Notes: a model not told the origin generated them from the sequence alone. Counted from the first letter of the stretch, positions 15,064 to 25,244 are shown. The stretch: 38,616 bases of DNA from Pseudomonadota bacterium (GCA_021849075.1 JAJZTH010000030.1:1-38616); one strand, 5' to 3'. Numbers and translations are program-made.

Positions 15064-15653
15064 GCAGTCCCATCCTCGCCTTCGATCAGTTCGACTTCGG
15101 TCATGATGATGTCCAGCGGCAGATCCCAGGGATCGGCGGGCACCGCCTCCATCTCCTGCACCGACCATGCCACGCCGACGCGCAGCGCATCGGGGAAGCG
15201 GGCAAAGGCGCGGTCATAATAGCCGCCGCCCTGACCCAGCCTGTTCATCGCCCGATCAAAGCCGACCAGCGGCGCGATGATGACGTCCGGCGTCACCGGA
15301 CCGTCGCCGGGTTCAGGATGGCTGGTGCGGAACGGGCCGGGGATCAGCGTGTCTTCCGGCCGCCAGTTCAGGAAATCCATGCTGCCCAGCCGGTCGAGGA
15401 CGCGCGGCAGCGCCACAATCTTGCCCATCGTCAGCAGTTGCGCGGCCATGCGCTGGGCCGGGGCTTCATCATCCAGCCCCATATAGAGCGCCACGATCTT
15501 TGCGTCCGCGATTCGCCGGGCGAGGGGGGAGGGGATCACCTTGAACGCCAGCCGGTGCGCCAGCGGATCGAGCGTGGTGACGAAGGCGCTGCGCCGTTGC
15601 CGCGCAAGGGCGCGCAGGCTGGTCTTGTCGGGCGCTATGCTGTCGTCGCTCAT
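15060..15653 (-). CDS. fau: 5-formyltetrahydrofolate cyclo-ligase
   Basis: A 197-residue protein that uses ATP to convert 5-formyl-THF to 5,10-methenyl-THF. Evidence includes a basic N-terminal helix (LRALARQRRSAF), the substrate region VALYMGLDDEAP, and the family's C-terminal fingerprint DVIIAPLVGFDRAMNRLGQG followed by GGYYDRAF. Length is normal. It sits downstream of 6S RNA and zapA on the minus strand, the arrangement known from E. coli (zapA-ssrS-ygfA), so it is probably transcribed together with the RNA. Confidence 0.93.
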   Translation of the reverse strand: MSDDSIAPDKTSLRALARQRRSAFVTTLDPLAHRLAFKVIPSPLARRIADAKIVALYMGLDDEAPAQRMAAQLLTMGKIVALPRVLDRLGSMDFLNWRPEDTLIPGPFRTSHPEPGDGPVTPDVIIAPLVGFDRAMNRLGQGGGYYDRAFARFPDALRVGVAWSVQEMEAVPADPWDLPLDIIMTEVELIEGEDGTA

Positions 15654-15709
15654 GGCGGTCCTAAAGATATTGGGGGCCTGAAAGGGGAGGAGGGTGACGG
15701 GACCGCCTC

Positions 15710-15838
15710 GGTCGTTTGCTGGAATATCCTCTGACGCCTCAACGTCAGGTGGGGACCATGTAGAACGGGCCTGAACCCGCCCAGGGACAGCCCCCTTGGA
15801 TGTGATTATCGCCTCAGGGATGTTCGCTAAAGCTCGTG
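15710..15838 (-). ncRNA. ssrS: 6S RNA (SsrS), approximate ends
   Basis: On the minus strand, between zapA and fau, the sequence contains GTTCGC-like and CCCTGAGGCGATAAT motifs matching the E. coli 6S segment CCCCTGAGCCGATATT. A GAACATCC near the 5' side can pair with GGATATTC near the 3' side with one mismatch, giving the closing stem, and internal arms such as CCTGACG/CGTCAGAGG and GGGCGGGTTCAGGCCCG form the long hairpin. The location is the conserved one. 6S RNA binds the housekeeping RNA polymerase holoenzyme. The exact ends cannot be fixed by eye. Confidence 0.75.
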
Positions 15839-15863
15839 CCGCGCAGTGCCCGTCGCCGCCAAT

Positions 15864-16199
15864 CTAGGCGTCCGGGGCGCTCGCGGCAAGTCGGTCGCGC
15901 AGCTTTTCTATCCGGCTGGCCAGCGCCTCGATCGCGCGGACGCTGGGTTCATCGTCGCCGTCCAGCGGCAGGCGCGTCTGTCGCCCGGCCGCTTCGCGCC
16001 TCAGATCATTGAGTTCGTCCGCCAGAAACAGGCCCGCAAACAGCAGCGCGCGCACCTCCGTCAGGCCCGGCGTGGCCTGTTGCGCCTGCCGCGCTTTCTG
16101 ATCGATCATGCTGGCCAGATGCGTGATATGCGCCTCCTCCCCGTCGCGGCAGCGTATCGGGTAGGGGCGTCCGGCAATCTGCAACATGATTTCAGCCAT
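15864..16199 (-). CDS. zapA: cell division protein ZapA
   Basis: A protein of 111 residues that binds FtsZ and bundles its filaments at midcell. The N-terminal domain reads MAEIMLQIAGRPYPIRCRDG and EEAHITHLASMIDQKARQ, the typical ZapA beta-strand plus helix unit, followed by a long helix that forms the coiled coil (RALLFAGLFLADELNDLRRE) and a final IEALASRIEKLRDRLA segment. Two ATGs are possible, at 16205 and 16199. The AAGGGA ribosome site lies at proper distance only from the second. It overlaps the end of the preceding coiled-coil gene by eight bases. Confidence 0.9.
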   Translation of the reverse strand: MAEIMLQIAGRPYPIRCRDGEEAHITHLASMIDQKARQAQQATPGLTEVRALLFAGLFLADELNDLRREAAGRQTRLPLDGDDEPSVRAIEALASRIEKLRDRLAASAPDA

Positions 16200-16386
16200 G
16201 GGCATGTCCCTTCAACGTGTCGATCAACTCGTCCAGCGACCGCAACGCAGCGCGCGCGGCCATGGGATCAAGGGATTGGGAGGAATTAGCCAGGGGCGTC
16301 TCGACGAGACGGCCCACATCCTGTTCAAGCCGGCTCACTGCACGCTCCAGCGTGCCGATCGCCTGCATCATGCGGTCGCTTGCCAT
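16192..16386 (-). CDS. small coiled-coil protein upstream of zapA, 64 residues
   Basis: This reads MASDRMMQAIGTLERAVSRL, then EQDVGRLVETP, a short linker, and SLDELIDTLKGHAHG. The hydrophobic heptad pattern (IGTLERAVSRLEQDVGRL) predicts a coiled coil. It starts at ATG 16386 and overlaps zapA by eight bases, so they are very likely co-translated. A small helical protein before zapA is, to my recollection, common in sphingomonads; a role near the divisome is a guess from the neighbour only. The frame is open upstream to 16554 but the added part is arginine-rich shadow. Confidence 0.7.
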   Translation of the reverse strand: MASDRMMQAIGTLERAVSRLEQDVGRLVETPLANSSQSLDPMAARAALRSLDELIDTLKGHAHG

Positions 16387-16579
16387 CGTCCATTCATAGC
16401 GAAACTCTGCGCGGCGCAAAAGCGGTCTTTGGTGCAGGCGGCCGCTGTTTTCCGGCCTTTCAAGGTGACATGCGGTTGACGCATGGGGCTTGACGCGACA
16501 AAGGGGGCGCGATCTCGACTCGCCTGCACGCGCGCGGGCACTGTCCTTATGCATGCTTCAGGAAAGACGCTCGCCCCCT

Positions 16580-18541
16580 ATGACCGTTTCGGAAAAGTCG
16601 CTCGCCAACGCCATTCGGGCGCTCTCCATGGACGCCGTGCAGGCCGCCAATAGCGGCCATCCGGGCATGCCGATGGGCATGGCGGACGTCGCGACCGTCC
16701 TGTTCGGCGATTATCTGAAGTTCGACCCGAGCCAGCCGAAATGGGCCGATCGCGACCGTTTCGTCCTGTCGGCCGGTCATGGATCGATGCTGATCTATTC
16801 ACTGCTGCACCTGACCGGCTATGCCAAGCCGACGATCGAGGACATTGCAAACTTCCGCCAGTTGCACAGCCCCTGCGCCGGCCACCCGGAGAATTTCGAA
16901 CTGGCAGGCGTGGAAGCGACCACGGGACCGCTCGGTTCGGGTCTGGCCACCGCGGTCGGCATGGCGATTGCCGAGCGTCACCTGAATGCGCAGTTCGGCG
17001 ACGATCTGGTCGATCACCGGACCTGGGTGATCGCCGGCGACGGCTGCCTGATGGAAGGCATCAACCATGAAGCCATTGGCCTTGCCGGCCATCTGGGTCT
17101 GGGCCGCCTGAACGTGTTGTGGGACGATAACAAGATCACCATCGACGGCGCGGTCGACCTGTCGAGCAGCGAAGATGTGCTGGCCCGCTATGCCGCCACC
17201 GGCTGGCATGTCGTGTCGTGCGACGGTCATGATGTCGCGGACGTCCGCCGCGCGCTGGCCGAGGCGGTCGCCGATCCGCGCCCGTCGATCGTCGCCTGCG
17301 CCACCAAGATCGGCTATGGCGCGCCGAACAAGGCCGGCACGTCGGGCGTTCACGGCTCCGCGCTGGGTGAGGCCGAAGTCGCTGCCGCGCGCGAGTTCCT
17401 TGGCTGGACCGCCGAACCCTTCGTCATTCCGGCCGACATTGCCGACGCCTGGAAGGCGATTGGCGCCAAGGGGCGCGACGTTCGCGCCGCATGGGAAGGT
17501 CGCCTGGCAAGCAGCGACAAGGGCGCGGAATTTACCCGCCGCATGGCTGGCGAACTGCCGGCCGACTTCTCGCTCGAAGCCTATATCGACACGCTGATCG
17601 CCAACCCGCAAAAGGTCGCGACCCGCAAGGCGAGCGAACTGGCGCTGGGCGCGATCAACGATCTGCTGCCCGAAACGCTGGGTGGATCGGCCGACCTGAC
17701 CGGCTCCAACAACACCAAGACCAAGTCGACCGGCCCGCTGACCAAGGACGATTATAGCGGCCGTTACGTCTATTATGGCATCCGTGAATTCGGCATGGCC
17801 TGCGCCATGAACGGCATGGCGCTGCATGGCGGCGTGATCCCTTATGGCGGCACCTTCCTCGTCTTTTCGGACTATATGCGCGCCGGCATCCGTCTGGCTG
17901 CGCTCCAGCAGCAGCGCGTCATCCATGTCCTGACCCACGACTCGATCGGTCTGGGTGAAGACGGCCCGACCCACCAGCCGATCGAACATGTCATGTCGAT
18001 GCGCATGATCCCGAACCTGGACGTTTATCGCCCGGCCGATATCGTCGAGACGGCGGAATGCTGGGAACTGGCGCTCAAGGATGCGACCGGCCCGTCGGTG
18101 CTGGCGCTGACCCGCCAGAACCTGCCGCAGCTGCGCACGGAAAAGAGCGAGAACCTGTCGGCCAAGGGCGCCTATCGCCTCGTCGCCGCCACCGCCGCGC
18201 GCAAGGCTGTGATCCTGGCCACCGGATCGGAAGTCGAAATCGCCGTCGCCACCGCCAAGGCGCTGGAAGAACAGGGCATCGGCGTCGACGTCGTCTCCAT
18301 GCCCAGCTTCGCCCATTTCGATGCGCAGGACGCCGCTTACAAGGCCGACATCCTGCCCGCCGATGTGCTGCGCGTCTCGATCGAGGCGGGTACGACCTTT
18401 GGCTGGGAACGCTACACCGGCCTCGACGGCCTGCGCTTTGGCATTGACGGTTTCGGCGCTTCGGCCCCGGCGGAAGATCTTTACGACTATTTCGGCCTGA
18501 CCGCCGCCAAGATCGCGCCGCAAATCGCGGCCGCTCTCTAA
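16580..18541 (+). CDS. tkt: transketolase
   Basis: A 653-residue ThDP enzyme that transfers two-carbon units between sugar phosphates in the pentose phosphate pathway. The N-terminus SLANAIRALSMDAVQAANSG HPGMPMG is classical. The ThDP site is GDGCLMEGINHEAIGLAGHL followed by NVLWDDNKITIDG, and the central domain has GEDGPTHQPIEH and IPYGGTFLVFSDYMR. The ATG at 16580 is chosen because it matches the family's N-terminus; an upstream ATG at 16553 would add nine unusual residues. gap follows 100 bases later on the same strand, so a central-carbon operon is likely. Confidence 0.96.
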   Translation: MTVSEKSLANAIRALSMDAVQAANSGHPGMPMGMADVATVLFGDYLKFDPSQPKWADRDRFVLSAGHGSMLIYSLLHLTGYAKPTIEDIANFRQLHSPCAGHPENFELAGVEATTGPLGSGLATAVGMAIAERHLNAQFGDDLVDHRTWVIAGDGCLMEGINHEAIGLAGHLGLGRLNVLWDDNKITIDGAVDLSSSEDVLARYAATGWHVVSCDGHDVADVRRALAEAVADPRPSIVACATKIGYGAPNKAGTSGVHGSALGEAEVAAAREFLGWTAEPFVIPADIADAWKAIGAKGRDVRAAWEGRLASSDKGAEFTRRMAGELPADFSLEAYIDTLIANPQKVATRKASELALGAINDLLPETLGGSADLTGSNNTKTKSTGPLTKDDYSGRYVYYGIREFGMACAMNGMALHGGVIPYGGTFLVFSDYMRAGIRLAALQQQRVIHVLTHDSIGLGEDGPTHQPIEHVMSMRMIPNLDVYRPADIVETAECWELALKDATGPSVLALTRQNLPQLRTEKSENLSAKGAYRLVAATAARKAVILATGSEVEIAVATAKALEEQGIGVDVVSMPSFAHFDAQDAAYKADILPADVLRVSIEAGTTFGWERYTGLDGLRFGIDGFGASAPAEDLYDYFGLTAAKIAPQIAAAL

Positions 18542-18548
18542 AAATCCT

Positions 18549-18585
18549 TTGCACGCCGTCGTCCGGACTGGCCGGCGGCGTGCAA
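18549..18585 (+). terminator. intercistronic hairpin between tkt and gap
   Basis: Two 13-base arms, TTGCACGCCGTCG and CGGCGGCGTGCAA, pair with one G-T pair around an 11-base loop, starting eight bases after the tkt stop. There is no T-run, so it may be an RNA-stability element or a partial stop rather than a strong terminator. Confidence 0.45.
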
Positions 18586-18641
18586 CAGGCTGACATTCAC
18601 GATAACCCAACCGAACAAACACACCTCAGGAGGCTAGTGCA

Positions 18642-19652
18642 GTGGCAACGAAGGTAGCAATTAACGGTTTCGGACGCATCGGCCGCCTGGTGGCGCGCGC
18701 AATATTGTCGCGCACCGACCATGACCTTGAACTGGTCAGCATCAACGATCTGGGCGATGCGCAGGCCAATGCTCTGCTGTTCAAGCGGGATTCGGTGCAT
18801 GGCAACTGGGCCGGCGACGTCAGCGTCGATGGCGATTATCTGGTCGTCGACGGCAAGAAGATCAAGGTGACGGCGGAGCGTGACCCCGCCAACCTGCCGC
18901 ATGGCGAACTGGGCGTCGAAATCGCGCTGGAATGCACCGGCATCTTCACCACGAAGGACAAGGCCAGCGCCCACCTGACCGCTGGCGCCAAGCGCGTCGT
19001 CATCTCGGCTCCGGGCACCAATGTCGACAAGACGGTCGTGTTCGGCGTCAACCATGACACGCTGACCGCCGACGACATCGTGATTTCGAACGCCAGCTGC
19101 ACCACCAACTGCCTCGCCCCGCTGGCGAAGGTGCTGCATGACGCGATCGGCATCGAACGCGGTTTCATGACCACGATCCACAGCTACACCAACGATCAGA
19201 ACACGCTGGACCAGATCCACAAGGACATGCGCCGCGCCCGCGCCGCCGCCCTGTCGATGATCCCGACCACCACCGGCGCCGCCCGCGCCGTGGGCGAAGT
19301 TCTGCCGGCGCTGAAGGGCAAGCTGGACGGTTCGTCGGTGCGCGTGCCGACCCCGAACGTGTCGGTCGTCGACCTGAAGTTCATCCCCAGCCGCGCGACC
19401 ACCGTGGAAGAAGTCAACGGCCTGCTGAAGGCTGCTTCGGAAGCCGGCCCGCTCAAGGGCGTGCTGGGCTATTCGGACGAACCTTTGGTGTCGATCGACT
19501 ATAATGGCGATCCGCGCAGCTCGACCGTCGACAGCCTGGAAACGGCCGTGATCGAAGGCAACCTCGTCCGCGTGCTCAGCTGGTACGACAATGAATGGGG
19601 TTTCTCGAACCGCATGATCGACACCACCGGCGTCGTCGCGAAGTATCTGTAA
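18642..19652 (+). CDS. gap: glyceraldehyde-3-phosphate dehydrogenase, type I
   Basis: A 336-residue phosphorylating GAPDH converting glyceraldehyde 3-phosphate to 1,3-bisphosphoglycerate. The Rossmann motif INGFGRIGR opens the protein, the catalytic cysteine is C153 in [13 protein letters not shown], and the base is H180 in [11 protein letters not shown]35-D36 in SINDLGD favours NAD over NADP. The C-terminal [12 protein letters not shown] is intact. The start is GTG 18642, eight bases after a perfect AGGAGG (18628-18633). A strong terminator follows. Confidence 0.97.
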   Translation: MATKVAINGFGRIGRLVARAILSRTDHDLELVSINDLGDAQANALLFKRDSVHGNWAGDVSVDGDYLVVDGKKIKVTAERDPANLPHGELGVEIALECTGIFTTKDKASAHLTAGAKRVVISAPGTNVDKTVVFGVNHDTLTADDIVISNASCTTNCLAPLAKVLHDAIGIERGFMTTIHSYTNDQNTLDQIHKDMRRARAAALSMIPTTTGAARAVGEVLPALKGKLDGSSVRVPTPNVSVVDLKFIPSRATTVEEVNGLLKAASEAGPLKGVLGYSDEPLVSIDYNGDPRSSTVDSLETAVIEGNLVRVLSWYDNEWGFSNRMIDTTGVVAKYL

Positions 19653-19659
19653 TGTTTGC

Positions 19660-19689
19660 GAGGGGCAGGCTATCCTGCCCCTCTTTTTT
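19660..19689 (+). terminator. rho-independent terminator after gap
   Basis: Perfect 10-bp arms GAGGGGCAGG and CCTGCCCCTC around CTAT, followed by TTTTTT at 19684-19689. It begins seven bases after the gap stop. Confidence 0.93.
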
Positions 19690-19772
19690 CGTCATCCCAG
19701 CGAAAGCTGGGATCTCGTTTTCGTCCTCCGCGCGGGGAATGAAGGGAGATCCCAGCCTTCGCTGGGATGACG
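19690..19772. repeat. intergenic palindromic repeat, family A (copy 2)
   Basis: It opens CGTCATCCCAGCGAAAGCTG and closes CAGCCTTCGCTGGGATGACG, so the ends are inverted repeats; the left end matches the copy at 10167 apart from one base. It starts directly at the last T of the gap terminator and ends 25 bases before the pgk start. Confidence 0.88.
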
Positions 19773-19796
19773 TCTGTTAGGATCAGGGGAAAAGAC

Positions 19797-20999
19797 ATGA
19801 CCAAGCCCTTCAAGACGCTCGATGACATGGGGGATATCACCGGCAAGATCGTGCTGGTGCGCGAAGACCTGAACGTGCCGATGCAGGACGGTTCGGTCAG
19901 CGACGACACCCGCCTGCGCGCGGCGATGCCGACCGTGCTGGAACTGGCGGACCGCGGCGCCAAGGTGTTGATCCTGGCCCATTTCGGCCGCCCCAAGGGG
20001 CAGAAGAACCCGGAATATTCGCTGTCGAAGATCACCCGTCCGCTGACGCAGGTGCTGGGCCGCGACGTGCAGTTCATCCCCGACTGTCAGGGTGAAGCCG
20101 CGACCGACGGCATTGCGGTGATGCGCAACGGCGACATCGCGATCCTGGAAAATACCCGCTTCCATCCCGGCGAAGAAAAGAATGATCCGGCGCTGGTGGA
20201 AGCGATGGCGGCGATCGGCGACCTCTATGTCAACGACGCCTTTTCCGCCGCGCACCGCGCCCATGCCTCGACCGAAGGACTGGCGCACAAGCTGCCCGCC
20301 TTTGCCGGCCGATCGATGGAAAAGGAACTGGATGCGCTTCAGGCGGCGCTGGGTGCGCCGGTGAAGCCGGTCGCGGCGGTCGTGGGCGGCGCGAAAGTGT
20401 CGACCAAGCTGGACGTTCTCAACAACCTGGTCGCCAAGGTCGATCATCTGATCATCGGCGGCGGCATGGCCAACACCTTCCTCTACGCTCGCGGCGTGGA
20501 TGTCGGCAAATCGCTGTGCGAAAAGGATCTGAGCGAGACGGCCGAAGCGATCTTCGACAAGGCGGAAGCCGCCGGTTGCATCATCCATCTGCCCTATGAC
20601 GTCGTCGTGGCGAAGGAATTTGCCGCCAACCCGCCGTCGGTGCGCACCTGCAACGTGCATGAAGTCGCGGAAGACGAAATGATCCTGGACGTCGGCCCGG
20701 CCGCGGTCGAGGCGTTGGGCGACGCGCTGAAGAACTGCCGCACGCTGGTCTGGAATGGCCCGCTTGGCGCATTCGAGATTGCGCCCTTCGACACGGCCAC
20801 GGTGGCGCTGGCCAAGACGGCGGCGGCGCTGACCAAGGAAGGGCAACTGACGTCGGTGGCTGGCGGCGGCGACACCGTCGCGGCGCTCAACCATGCGGGC
20901 GTGGGCAGCGATTTCAGCTTCATCTCGACCGCCGGTGGCGCCTTCCTCGAATGGATGGAAGGCAAGGAACTGCCGGGCGTGAAGGCGCTGACTGTCTGA
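19797..20999 (+). CDS. pgk: phosphoglycerate kinase
   Basis: A 400-residue kinase transferring phosphate from 1,3-bisphosphoglycerate to [17 protein letters not shown] at the start, the substrate loop HFGRPKG, the helix [16 protein letters not shown], and the nucleotide-binding [11 protein letters not shown] and [10 protein letters not shown] motifs are all present. The ATG at 19797 with GGGGAAAAGAC before it is chosen; an in-frame ATG at 19767 would take its first codons from the palindromic repeat. It lies between the gap terminator and a long convergent hairpin, so it may be transcribed on its own. Confidence 0.96.
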   Translation: MTKPFKTLDDMGDITGKIVLVREDLNVPMQDGSVSDDTRLRAAMPTVLELADRGAKVLILAHFGRPKGQKNPEYSLSKITRPLTQVLGRDVQFIPDCQGEAATDGIAVMRNGDIAILENTRFHPGEEKNDPALVEAMAAIGDLYVNDAFSAAHRAHASTEGLAHKLPAFAGRSMEKELDALQAALGAPVKPVAAVVGGAKVSTKLDVLNNLVAKVDHLIIGGGMANTFLYARGVDVGKSLCEKDLSETAEAIFDKAEAAGCIIHLPYDVVVAKEFAANPPSVRTCNVHEVAEDEMILDVGPAAVEALGDALKNCRTLVWNGPLGAFEIAPFDTATVALAKTAAALTKEGQLTSVAGGGDTVAALNHAGVGSDFSFISTAGGAFLEWMEGKELPGVKALTV

Positions 21000-21025
21000 T
21001 CCTGCGTTTGTCACAGGGATAGACT

Positions 21026-21103
21026 GCACCGGCCCACGCCTCCTCCCGATCTCCCAATGCCAATATCATGGATGGGAGGTCGGGAGGGGGCGTGGGCCGG
21101 TGC
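21026..21103. terminator. long hairpin between convergent pgk and MFS genes
   Basis: Two 31-base arms (21026-21056 and 21073-21103) are complementary apart from two positions that give G-T/G-U pairs, around a 16-base loop. The left arm starts GCACCGGCCCACGCC. It fills the space between the two converging stops, so a two-way terminator or RNA-stability role fits. There is no T-run on either side. Confidence 0.6.
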
Positions 21104-21127
21104 CGCTTTCGCCGCAGGCGAACAAGA

Positions 21128-22333
21128 TCAGCGCGCAACGCTGGCGCCCCGGTCGAACAGCAGGAAGGCGAGGGTGGCGATGCCGCCGATCGCCGCGCCG
21201 GCCATGGCGCTGGCCGACCAGCCGCCCGCTTCGAAGGTGGCGGACCCGATCACCGATCCCAGCGCGCCGATGACGAACATCACCGTGACATAGGCGGCGT
21301 TGATCCGGCCGCGTGCATGCGGATCGAGCGAGAAGATCAGCTTCTGCCCGGTGATCTGGCTCATCTGTACTGCCGCGTCGATCAGCACCGCCATGATGGT
21401 GAAGCCGATCAGGCTGCCGGCCGCCACCGTCCAGTCCGCCAGCAGAAAACCGATCGTCAGGCCCGCAAGGCCCATCAGCGAGGCGGGGCGCGTCAGCTTG
21501 CGATCCGCCAGCCAGCCCGCCACTGGCGCGATCAGCGCGCCGCCGGCGCCCGCCAGTGCGAAAGCGCCGATGCCGGTGTGGCTCAGATGAAAGTCGCGGA
21601 TCAGCGCCAGCGGCGCGGCGGTCCAGAACAGGTTGAAGGCGGCGAACATCAGCGCCTGATAGAAAGCGCGCATCCGCACCACCCGATGCTTCACCAACTG
21701 CGCGAAGGTCGACGCCAACACCTCGCCATAATGCATGCCGCCCTTGGGCGTGCGCCGGGGGCAGGCGGCCAGCAGCGCAATTGCTACGATCCCCATGGCG
21801 ACCGCCGACAGGATGAACGTCGCGCGCCAGCCGACCGATCCGGCCAGGAAGCTGGCGATCGGGCGGGCGAGCATGATGCCGAACAACAGGCCGCTCATCA
21901 CCGTGCCGACGACGCGGCCCTGCTTTTCGGGCGTGGCGAGGTGCGAGGCGAGGGGGACGATCACCTGCGCGCCGATCGCGCCGATGCCGGTGACGATCGA
22001 TGCGATCAGGAAGCTGGTCGGCCCGGCGGACAAAGCGATGCCGACGCAGCCTGCGATGGTCAGCAGGATCGACCCGACGATGATCCGGCGATTTTCGAAC
22101 AGGTCGGCGATCGGCACGATCAGGAACAGGCCCAGGCCATAGCCCAGTTGCGTCAGGGTCGTGATCAGCCCCGCGACGCTGGCCGACATGCCGATTTCCG
22201 GGCCGATGACGTCGATCAGCGTCTGCGCATAATAAAGATTGGCGACGATCACGCCGCACGCCACCGCCATCAGCAGGATTTTCGCGGCGGACAGGTCGAC
22301 CGGATGGGCGGAAGGGGCGGTGGTGCTGGTCAT
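21128..22333 (-). CDS. MFS transporter, drug/metabolite efflux type
   Basis: A 401-residue permease. The start VACGVIVANLYYAQTLIDVI is characteristic of the YgaY/AraJ-like subgroup, and the loop FLIVPIADLFENRRIIVG plus WLADRKLTRPASLMG in the second half are the MFS cytoplasmic signatures. Twelve hydrophobic segments fit. The ATG at 22333 follows a poor ribosome site; the longer open frame to 22567 runs into the promoter region of the divergent aldolase gene and is rejected. Substrate unknown. It interrupts the otherwise plus-strand glycolysis cluster. Confidence 0.88.
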   Translation of the reverse strand: MTSTTAPSAHPVDLSAAKILLMAVACGVIVANLYYAQTLIDVIGPEIGMSASVAGLITTLTQLGYGLGLFLIVPIADLFENRRIIVGSILLTIAGCVGIALSAGPTSFLIASIVTGIGAIGAQVIVPLASHLATPEKQGRVVGTVMSGLLFGIMLARPIASFLAGSVGWRATFILSAVAMGIVAIALLAACPRRTPKGGMHYGEVLASTFAQLVKHRVVRMRAFYQALMFAAFNLFWTAAPLALIRDFHLSHTGIGAFALAGAGGALIAPVAGWLADRKLTRPASLMGLAGLTIGFLLADWTVAAGSLIGFTIMAVLIDAAVQMSQITGQKLIFSLDPHARGRINAAYVTVMFVIGALGSVIGSATFEAGGWSASAMAGAAIGGIATLAFLLFDRGASVAR

Positions 22334-22583
22334 GGGACGCCTAATGGGTCTTGAAGCGCAACCTTTCAACCCCCGGTCCCGTCGATAACAGTCAGGCGCG
22401 GCCGTTCCCGTTCTGGGACGCCCCGATGTTTCTTGCGGTGCGGCATGGGACTGGCTAACAGCCGGTAGACCGGCGATCATAACAGCGTGTCGCTCCCGGC
22501 CGGCAGATGATGGAGCATCTGTCGAACTCCATTTTTCGCGCACCCGTGCATGGTGCGCCGCAAGCAAGAGAAGGTATGTGCAG

Positions 22584-23489
22584 ATGCTGGATCAGGACAT
22601 GAAGCAGAAGATCGCAGACGGCAACGGCTTCATCGCCGCGCTGGACCAGAGCGGCGGTTCGACGCCCAAAGCGCTCAAAGGCTATGGCATCGAAGAAGGC
22701 GCCTGGGGCAGCGAAGAGGAAATGTTCGGCCTGATCCACGCGATGCGCAGCCGCGTCATCACCGCGCCGCCCTTCACCGGCGACAAGGTTCTGGGCGCGA
22801 TCCTGTTCGAACGCACCATGGACGGCACCGTCGACGGCAAGCCGACCCCGACCGCGCTGATCGAGCGCGGCGTCGTGCCTTTCATCAAGATCGACAAGGG
22901 TCTGGAAGATGAAGCGAACGGCGTCCAGCTGATGAAGCCCAATCCGGGCCTCGACGCGCTGCTCGCCCGCGCCAAGGGTCTGGGCGTATTCGGCACCAAG
23001 GAGCGTTCGGTCATCAACCTGGCCAACGCCGAAGGCATCGCCGCCGTCGTCGCGCAGCAGTTCGAAATCGGCAAGCAGGTGCTGGCCGGCGGTCTGATGC
23101 CGATCATCGAGCCGGAAGTGAACATCAAGTCGCCCGAACGCGCCGAGGCGGACGCAATCCTGCTGGAGGAAATCCTGAAGAATCTGGATGCCCTGCCCGA
23201 AGGCGAGCAGGTGATGCTCAAGCTGTCGCTGCCCGCCAAGGCCGGCCTGTTCGACCCGCTGGTCGATCATCCCAAGGTGCTGCGCGTCGTCGCGCTTTCG
23301 GGCGGGTTCAGCCGCACCGAAGCCTGCGCCGAGCTGGCGAAGAATCGCGGCATCATCGCCAGCTTCAGCCGCGCGCTGCTGAATGATCTGCGCCACCAGA
23401 TGACCGAGGATGAGTTCAACGCATCGCTGGGCGAAGCGATCGACGAAATCCACGGCGCATCGGTCGCCAAGCAGCCGGTCGCGGCCTGA
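22584..23489 (+). CDS. fructose-bisphosphate aldolase, class I
   Basis: A 301-residue Schiff-base aldolase splitting fructose 1,6-bisphosphate. It carries FIAALDQSGGSTPKALKGYG at residues 13-32, ITAPPFTGDKVLGAILFERT, and GVVPFIKIDKGL, all typical of the short bacterial class I form. The catalytic lysine is expected in EGEQVMLKLSLPAKAG. The ATG at 22584 lies nine bases after GAGAAGG; an in-frame GTG at 22578 is too close to that site. With tkt, gap and pgk it completes a lower-glycolysis/Calvin-type cluster. The metal-dependent class II enzyme is not seen here. Confidence 0.93.
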   Translation: MLDQDMKQKIADGNGFIAALDQSGGSTPKALKGYGIEEGAWGSEEEMFGLIHAMRSRVITAPPFTGDKVLGAILFERTMDGTVDGKPTPTALIERGVVPFIKIDKGLEDEANGVQLMKPNPGLDALLARAKGLGVFGTKERSVINLANAEGIAAVVAQQFEIGKQVLAGGLMPIIEPEVNIKSPERAEADAILLEEILKNLDALPEGEQVMLKLSLPAKAGLFDPLVDHPKVLRVVALSGGFSRTEACAELAKNRGIIASFSRALLNDLRHQMTEDEFNASLGEAIDEIHGASVAKQPVAA

Positions 23490-23490
23490 T

Positions 23491-24015
23491 ATGACGGGCG
23501 GCGCCGGACCGGCTGAGGCTGGTCCCGGCGCTGCCTTTTCCTACCATCGGGCGGTCGCCCCGATGCTGTGGGTGCTGGCCGGCCTGATGGTCATAGAGAT
23601 TGCGGTCGGCCATTTGCTGCTCGCGCTCTGGAGCCGCCGCGCAGCGCTGGCCCTGTCGCTGGTCAGCCTTGCCATCCTTGGCTGGTTCCTGCTGTTCATC
23701 CGATCCTTCAAGCGATGCCCGATATGGATCGGCCCGACGGACCTGATCTGGCGCATCGGCCATATGCGCAGCGTCACCGTGCCGCGTTCGCAGGTTGCGG
23801 GGCTGCGCCACGACTGGACGCTGGCCGATCTGGAGAAGGCGGGGGTCTTCAACGGCGCGCTGATCGCCCATCCCAACATCGTCGTCGCGCTGGACCCGCC
23901 GGTCAGGATGGGGCGTCGCACGATCCGCTATCTGGCCCATAGGCTGGATGATCCGGCGGGTTTTACGCGGGCGATCGAGGCCCCGGTTCCGCATATTATC
24001 GCGCCCTTAACCTGA
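23491..24015 (+). CDS. hypothetical membrane protein, 174 residues
   Basis: Starts at ATG 23491, one base after the aldolase stop, so it is likely cotranslated. Two membrane spans are predicted at about residues 24-45 (APMLWVLAGLMVIEIAVGHL) and 51-69 (LALSLVSLAILGWFLLFI), followed by a soluble cytoplasmic domain of about 100 residues with WIGPTDLIWRIGHMRSVTVP and NIVVALDPPVRMGRRTIRYL. The soluble part looks like the PH-like domains found after two helices in small bacterial membrane proteins, but I do not recognise a named family. A family B repeat follows immediately. Confidence 0.65.
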   Translation: MTGGAGPAEAGPGAAFSYHRAVAPMLWVLAGLMVIEIAVGHLLLALWSRRAALALSLVSLAILGWFLLFIRSFKRCPIWIGPTDLIWRIGHMRSVTVPRSQVAGLRHDWTLADLEKAGVFNGALIAHPNIVVALDPPVRMGRRTIRYLAHRLDDPAGFTRAIEAPVPHIIAPLT

Positions 24016-24016
24016 T

Positions 24017-24106
24017 CCGTTCGCTTCGAGCAGGTTCGAGCGAAGTCGAGAACCGTCTGTCGAGAAGTCCGTGCGCGATGGTTCTCGACAGGCTCGAACC
24101 GAACGG
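24017..24106. repeat. intergenic palindromic repeat, family B (copy 2)
   Basis: Left end CCGTTCGCTTCGAGCAGGTT, right end GACAGGCTCGAACCGAACGG, near reverse complements. It lies between converging genes and shows the same core GAGCGAAGTCGAGAA as the copy at 11325-11403. Confidence 0.85.
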
Positions 24107-24116
24107 GATGGGGGGA

Positions 24117-25244
<1,128 letters not shown>

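Noticed and set aside
14741..15073. 110-residue minus-strand frame ending SDGARTRDLRRDRPAL
   Set aside because: Its end is antisense to the second tRNA-Asp gene and the rest is an out-of-frame reading of the DUF2842 gene.
16799..18622. 607-residue minus-strand open frame opposite tkt
   Set aside because: It is the shadow of the transketolase gene in a high-GC genome; it has Arg/Gly/His-rich composition and no ribosome site, and the plus-strand gene is certain.
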